Positions 7,406-10,229 of a DNA stretch of 10,229 bases are shown here, one piece after another (the first letter of the stretch is position 1; every line of letters starts with the position of its first letter). A program made the position numbers and the translations under genes. The notes under the pieces were generated by a model. That model made no database searches and had not been told where the DNA came from. It worked only from the letters and a program-made list of their open reading frames with translations. Source of the DNA: Eimeria necatrix (Eukaryota > Apicomplexa > Conoidasida > Eucoccidiorida > Eimeriidae); contig NW_013651983.1 in the NCBI RefSeq assembly GCF_000499385.1, positions 1 through 10,229 of the forward strand. Reading direction: 5' to 3'.

Positions 7406-8057
7406 GCTGCTGCTGCAGGTGCGGGTGGTGCCGCAGCTGGCGTGCCTGGTGTGCAGCTACGGGTTCGAAGCGTCGCTGGCGAGCCCGCCCGTGTACGCGT
7501 ACGGGCACGGGGCCGCGGGGTTTTGGACTCTGTTGTTTATTTACTCCAAGTTCTTCGAACTCTTGGACACAGTCTTCATAATTCTGCGGAAAAGACCCCT
7601 CTCCTTCCTGCACTGGTACCACCACGCCACAGTGCTGCTCTACACGTGGGACGCGTACACGTGGGAACAGCCCGCGGGCATTTACTTCGTGGCGATGAAC
7701 TTCAGCGTGCACGCGGTGATGTACTTTTACTACTTTTTGGCCGCGCAGCTGCGGCGGCCGCTCTCGTGGGGCATTTTCGTGACGGCCGCGCAGATCTCGC
7801 AGATGTTCGTGGGCGTGGGGGTCACCTTCGTGTCGATGTACTTCGCCTTCAGTTTTCCGTACCGGCCGCTGTGGCGGCGCGAGCAGATCCGCGACGCCCT
7901 CGCCCACGGCCACTACATCACGCCCAAGAACCTCTACTGGGCCTGCCTCATGTACTCCACCTACTTCTACCTCTTCGCCGAGTACTTCGTCAAGCGCTAC
8001 GTCAAGGGCCGCGGCCACGCCGCCAAGGCCCGCAAACACTGCAAGCAGCTCCAGTGA
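6159..8057 (+). CDS. ELO-family very-long-chain fatty acid elongase (3-ketoacyl-CoA synthase), ELOVL6-like
   Basis: Exons are 6159-6295, 6998-7193 and 7419-8057, giving 323 aa, a normal ELO length. The enzyme condenses malonyl-CoA with a fatty acyl-CoA in the ER membrane, the first step of each two-carbon extension; in coccidians this pathway extends fatty acids from the apicoplast. Visible family motifs: YMKNREPFDLRTPLKYWN in exon 2, KFFELLDTVFIILRK from residue 155, the catalytic histidine box HWYHH at 176-180, MNFSVHAVMYFYYF at 204-217 and TAAQISQM at 233-240. Several hydrophobic segments fit the seven-helix fold. The C-terminus is Lys/Arg-rich (KARKHCKQLQ) without a clear KKXX signal. The ATG at 6159 was chosen because exon 1 splices with GTGAGT at 6296 into FETEF, which matches the ELOVL6 start region. 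An alternative start at ATG 6786 would read through CTG repeats and is unlikely. Substrate length cannot be told from the sequence. Confidence 0.92.
6296..6997 (+). repeat. Elongase intron 1 with CAG and CTG tracts
   Basis: The donor GTGAGT at 6296 runs straight into ten perfect CAG units at 6302-6331. CTG tracts follow at 6541-6650 and mixed CTG/CAG at 6795-6970. The acceptor is GTGCGTCGCAG at 6997. It also holds the GTGTACGTACAC palindrome at 6462-6473 and a TGCATGCA octamer at 6760-6767. Confidence 0.75.
6458..6473. promoter_or_regulatory. Second copy of the TGGGGTGTACGTACAC palindromic motif
   Basis: Exact 16-mer match to 3489-3504, containing the 12-bp palindrome GTGTACGTACAC. It lies inside the first elongase intron. 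A regulatory role is only a guess. Confidence 0.3.
7194..7418 (+). repeat. Elongase intron 2 (or in-frame alanine-rich insertion) of CTG repeats
   Basis: It is 225 nt, a multiple of three, and free of stops in the elongase frame. The weak donor GTCCGT lies at 7194; the acceptor is GCTGCTGCTGCAG at 7418. Removing it joins MGM to VRVVPQL, the spacing seen in other ELO proteins. CTG units lie at 7203-7285 and 7375-7415. If retained it would encode a 75-residue Ala/Leu-rich block. Confidence 0.65.
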
Positions 8058-8059
8058 CC

Positions 8060-8060
<1 letters not shown>

Positions 8061-8107
<47 letters not shown>

Positions 8108-8117
8108 GCGGCGGCGG
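8061..8117. repeat. Fifteen perfect CAG units followed by CGG units
   Basis: CAG runs from 8061 to 8105, then CGG at 8106-8117. It begins three bases after the elongase TGA, so it is probably in the 3' UTR. I judge it the longest uninterrupted CAG run in the window. Confidence 0.9.
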
Positions 8118-8450
8118 AGGCAGGAGCGGGAGCGCGGGGGAAGGGTTTTCTTTGGGCTGCTGCGGGATTCGGCAAGTCGTCTGGGCGGGGCAAATGTCTT
8201 TATGTGCCTTTCGGCGGCGCCCTACGCGCTCTATCGCCAGCTGCTTCCTGCTGCTCCCTCCGCGCTGCTGCTGCTGCTGCTGCTGCGCCGCCGCCGCCGC
8301 CGCCGCTCGCGGAACCTCCCACCACCCACTCCCGCATTTGCTTTCTCGCCCGCCCCTCTTCCTGCAGCCAACTGCTGTACCTACACCCCCCGCGTGCTCT
8401 CCCACGCGTTCTTAGTCCGTAGCCCGCGCCGCTCGCTCCACTCACGGCCA
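8118..8450. other. GC-rich region downstream of the elongase, with CTG/CCG tract
   Basis: Probably 3' UTR and spacer. A CTG run at 8262-8285 passes into CCG units to about 8308. No gene or polyadenylation signal is recognised. Open frames on both strands here reflect the lack of A/T-rich stops. Confidence 0.5.
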
Positions 8451-8534
8451 CCCACGGGGACCCAGGGGCCCACGGGGGCCCCAGGGGGCCCCACGGGGCC
8501 CCACGGGGGCCCCACGGGGGCCCCTCGGGTACCC
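8451..8534. repeat. GGGGCCCC palindrome cluster 3
   Basis: About seven imperfect units of the CACGGGGGCCCC type, 9-11 bp each. It is the longest such cluster here. Both strands can form G-runs and hairpins. One frame reads as Gly-X-Y-like peptide, which I treat as a by-product. Confidence 0.85.
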
Positions 8535-8619
8535 TGGTGCTGCAGAAATGCTCGCTGCGCGTGTCCCGTGGGCTTCGAAGCAGCGAATCGGCGCGCATGC
8601 ATGGGGAGGTTGTGTTGAT

Positions 8620-9140
8620 CATTCATGTAGACAGTGTATACACAGTGTATATATAGTACGTTATGTATATAAGTGCATGCATTGTATGCATCGTCCGTAA
8701 ATATATATGGTAAATTCTCCGCATTTATTGTATATATTTAGCATTTATGCATATGGTGCGTGCAGCAGCGAGCCGCATGTATATGCCCACAGTGTATAGT
8801 GCGCCGCCCATGCATGCAATATATGTAGCAAGTCCTTTATATATATTTGTTATATATATTGTACATCTTATATATATAAGTGCTGTATGAAGGTGTATTT
8901 GCGAGGATATGCCGGGGAGCCAGTCGAAGGCGTGCGGTGTATAGACAGCTCTGGAGAGGCAACCGCGGCTTCAGGGGCCAGTAAAATGCATCATGTGTCT
9001 GCCAATTCACAATTCAAAAACACAATTATATCTAAAATTAAATAATCTGTATATAGTATATACACAAAGACACAAAGCTGCGCCATCCGCTTTAACCCGT
9101 GCCTGCATCAATGTACCTACATCTCTCCACTCCAAGATGT
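8620..9140. other. AT-rich spacer with TGCATGCA and ACAGTGTATA repeats
   Basis: No gene is seen. TGCATGCA occurs at 8674-8681 and 8811-8818. ACAGTGTATA occurs at 8631-8640, 8642-8651 and 8789-8798. CTTATATATATAAG near 8868 is a palindrome. Positions 8890-9000 are less AT-rich but show nothing recognisable. Confidence 0.6.
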
Positions 9141-9141
9141 A

Positions 9142-9215
9142 GGGGGGCCCCCAAGGAGGGGCCCCCAAGGGGGCCCCTGCGGCCTCAGGGGCCCCCAAGG
9201 GGGCCCCCATAGGGG
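9142..9215. repeat. GGGGCCCC palindrome cluster 4
   Basis: Five or six units of the GGGGGCCCCCAA type. A TGCATGCA octamer follows at 9224-9231. Confidence 0.85.
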
Positions 9216-9250
9216 ACGGCGGATGCATGCAGCGGCAGACAGGGACTTGA

Positions 9251-9574
9251 TTTGTAAGAAAAGGGGAAATAGAACTTCTGGAGCCCCTAAGGAAAGCCGA
9301 CTTAGACGCCCTGGCGCTGTTGCTGCTGCTGCTGCCAGGGGGGCTGCTGCTGCTGCAGCGGCAGCAGCAGCTGAGCTGCAGCGGTTGCCGATCTCGCAGC
9401 TGCCGCGGCCGCTGCTGGTGCGACCAAGGATCCATCAGCAGCAGCAGCAGCAGCAACAGAGCAGTAGTAGCACAGCAGCAGCAGCAGCAGCAGCAAGGGG
9501 GCCTGTTGTTCCTGGTGGCGGCGTTGGCCTGCCTCCGTTTGTCGCAGTTGCTGCGAGTAGAAACAAATTTATAA
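9251..9574 (+). CDS. Weak candidate exon or ORF with Leu/Gln/Ser repeat tracts, function unknown
   Basis: A frame open from after the TGA at 9248 to the TAA at 9572-9574 has two non-repetitive ends that look coding: GEIELLEPLRKADLDALA at 9263-9316 and LLFLVAALACLRLSQLL near 9502-9550, the latter with high-GC third positions and membrane-like composition. Between them are Leu, Ser and Gln runs made by CTG/AGC/CAG repeats. It has no clear ATG; an alternative frame (ELQRLPISQLPRPLLVRP near 9375) also looks coding in the middle. This would fit an exon set rather than one ORF. No family is recognised. Confidence 0.25.
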   Translation, partial: FVRKGEIELLEPLRKADLDALALLLLLLPGGLLLLQRQQQLSCSGCRSRSCRGRCWCDQGSISSSSSSNRAVVAQQQQQQQQGGLLFLVAALACLRLSQLLRVETNL

Positions 9575-9630
9575 TTCATGAAATCGCCAGCAGCAGCAAC
9601 AGCAGCAACAGCAGCAGCAGCAGCAGCAAC
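9317..9630. repeat. CTG/CAG tracts of the 3' region
   Basis: CTG runs lie at 9317-9335 and 9343-9358. CAG runs lie at 9359-9372, 9436-9456 and 9473-9495. AGC/AAC units lie at 9590-9630. They overlap the weak candidate exon above. Confidence 0.8.
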
Positions 9631-9639
9631 TAGATGCGC

Positions 9640-10229
9640 CCGAGTACACAAGTAGATTCATATCTTCAGGCGTATTTACATATGTTTGCTATTTAAATAG
9701 GATATAGTCTCCCGTATATATGCAGATGTAAGAGGAAGCAAATATATATGTACACTTCTACTTAGACCCTGATACATATTTGTACCTGCAAACACATTTA
9801 TATAAATGCATATTCATTTATATATTTATATTCATACTTTAATGCTAAGAGTTGTCTATAATACACATATATATATAAATATATATCTATGTGCATCTGC
9901 ATGCACATTATATACTCACACTGACATGCGTAAATTCGTTGATAATGTATACGTATATATATATATATATATGTGTTAATGTATATATATATATATACAC
10001 ATATGTATTTATACATGTATATGTTGTATGTATATAGATATGTACATGTACGTATTAATACTATTTATACATGTGTAGAGTTCCCAGATACCTTTATATA
10101 CCTAAACAAAGTGTATATACATATATATATATAGATATGTAGAACTATGATATATAATACATATGTTTATAATATATATATATATTGATGTATAATATTG
10201 ATGTATATGTGAACATAGGTACAGTGTAT
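9640..10229. repeat. Long TATATA / TATATG low-complexity spacer
   Basis: Alternating T/A with GTATAC, TATATG and ACATAT variants. Runs of TA dinucleotides lie at 9952-9971, 9981-9997 and near 10120-10132. There is a TGCATGCA at 9898-9905, and the window ends in ACAGTGTAT. No gene is seen. Confidence 0.75.

Noticed and set aside
7275..8405. 376-residue minus-strand open frame opposite the elongase
   Set aside because: It is the antisense shadow of a GC-rich exon; its sequence lacks any domain, whereas the plus strand carries all ELO motifs.
7286..8422. 378-residue plus-strand open frame in another phase over the elongase
   Set aside because: Shadow of the elongase exon rich in Arg, Ala and Pro, as expected from shifted GC-rich codons.
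8202..8622. Open frames on both strands over the GGGGCCCC cluster, with a Gly-X-Y collagen-like plus-strand reading
   Set aside because: Both strands are open because the DNA is GC-rich and repetitive; unit lengths of 9-11 bp do not keep a stable Gly-X-Y register, and there are no gene-like flanks.
8890..9000. Possible tRNA or small RNA in the less AT-rich patch
   Set aside because: No cloverleaf, no T-loop GGTTCRA-type sequence and no RNA polymerase III boxes could be found.

Overview
The window looks like nuclear DNA of an Eimeria-type coccidian (Apicomplexa). The evidence is the dense CAG/CTG trinucleotide tracts in introns and flanks, the interstitial telomere-like TTTAGGG repeats, the intron-rich genes, and the GC-rich exons set in AT-rich spacers. 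The genus is inferred from this repeat signature, which is known from Eimeria genomes. I cannot name the species.

Positions 1-3066 hold the 3' part of a split plus-strand gene for a mitochondrial large-subunit ribosomal protein of the uL4 family (MRPL4). At least eight exons can be joined in a consistent reading frame from 145 to a TGA at 3064-3066. The uL4 core lies in the first four exons (145-355, 621-749, 1192-1301, 1606 to about 1824). A lineage-specific C-terminal extension follows (2084-2143, 2386-2484, 2575-2634, 2950-3066). The 5' end of the gene lies outside the window. Its introns carry either TTTAGGG/CCCTAAA arrays or CTG arrays, rarely both. Three further islands inside the TTTAGGG introns look like coding sequence but lack ordinary splice borders.

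Positions 3067-6158 are about 3.1 kb with no gene I can defend: CAG/CTG tracts, two AT-rich spacers, a 17-bp perfect inverted repeat, a shared 14-bp palindrome, small hairpins and GGGGCCCC-rich clusters.

Positions 6159-8057 hold a complete three-exon plus-strand gene for an ELO-family very-long-chain fatty acid elongase (323 aa, ELOVL6-like), with the HxxHH box intact. Its second intron is 225 nt, in frame and free of stops, so retaining it would insert an alanine-rich block. The stop codon is followed three bases later by fifteen perfect CAG units.

Positions 8058-10229 are mostly non-coding: CAG/CGG and CTG tracts, two large GGGGCCCC clusters, repeated TGCATGCA octamers, ACAGTGTATA repeats and long TATATA-type DNA. 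One weak candidate exon lies at 9251-9574. The two genes are unrelated in pathway (mitochondrial translation and ER lipid synthesis), and nothing suggests they act together.
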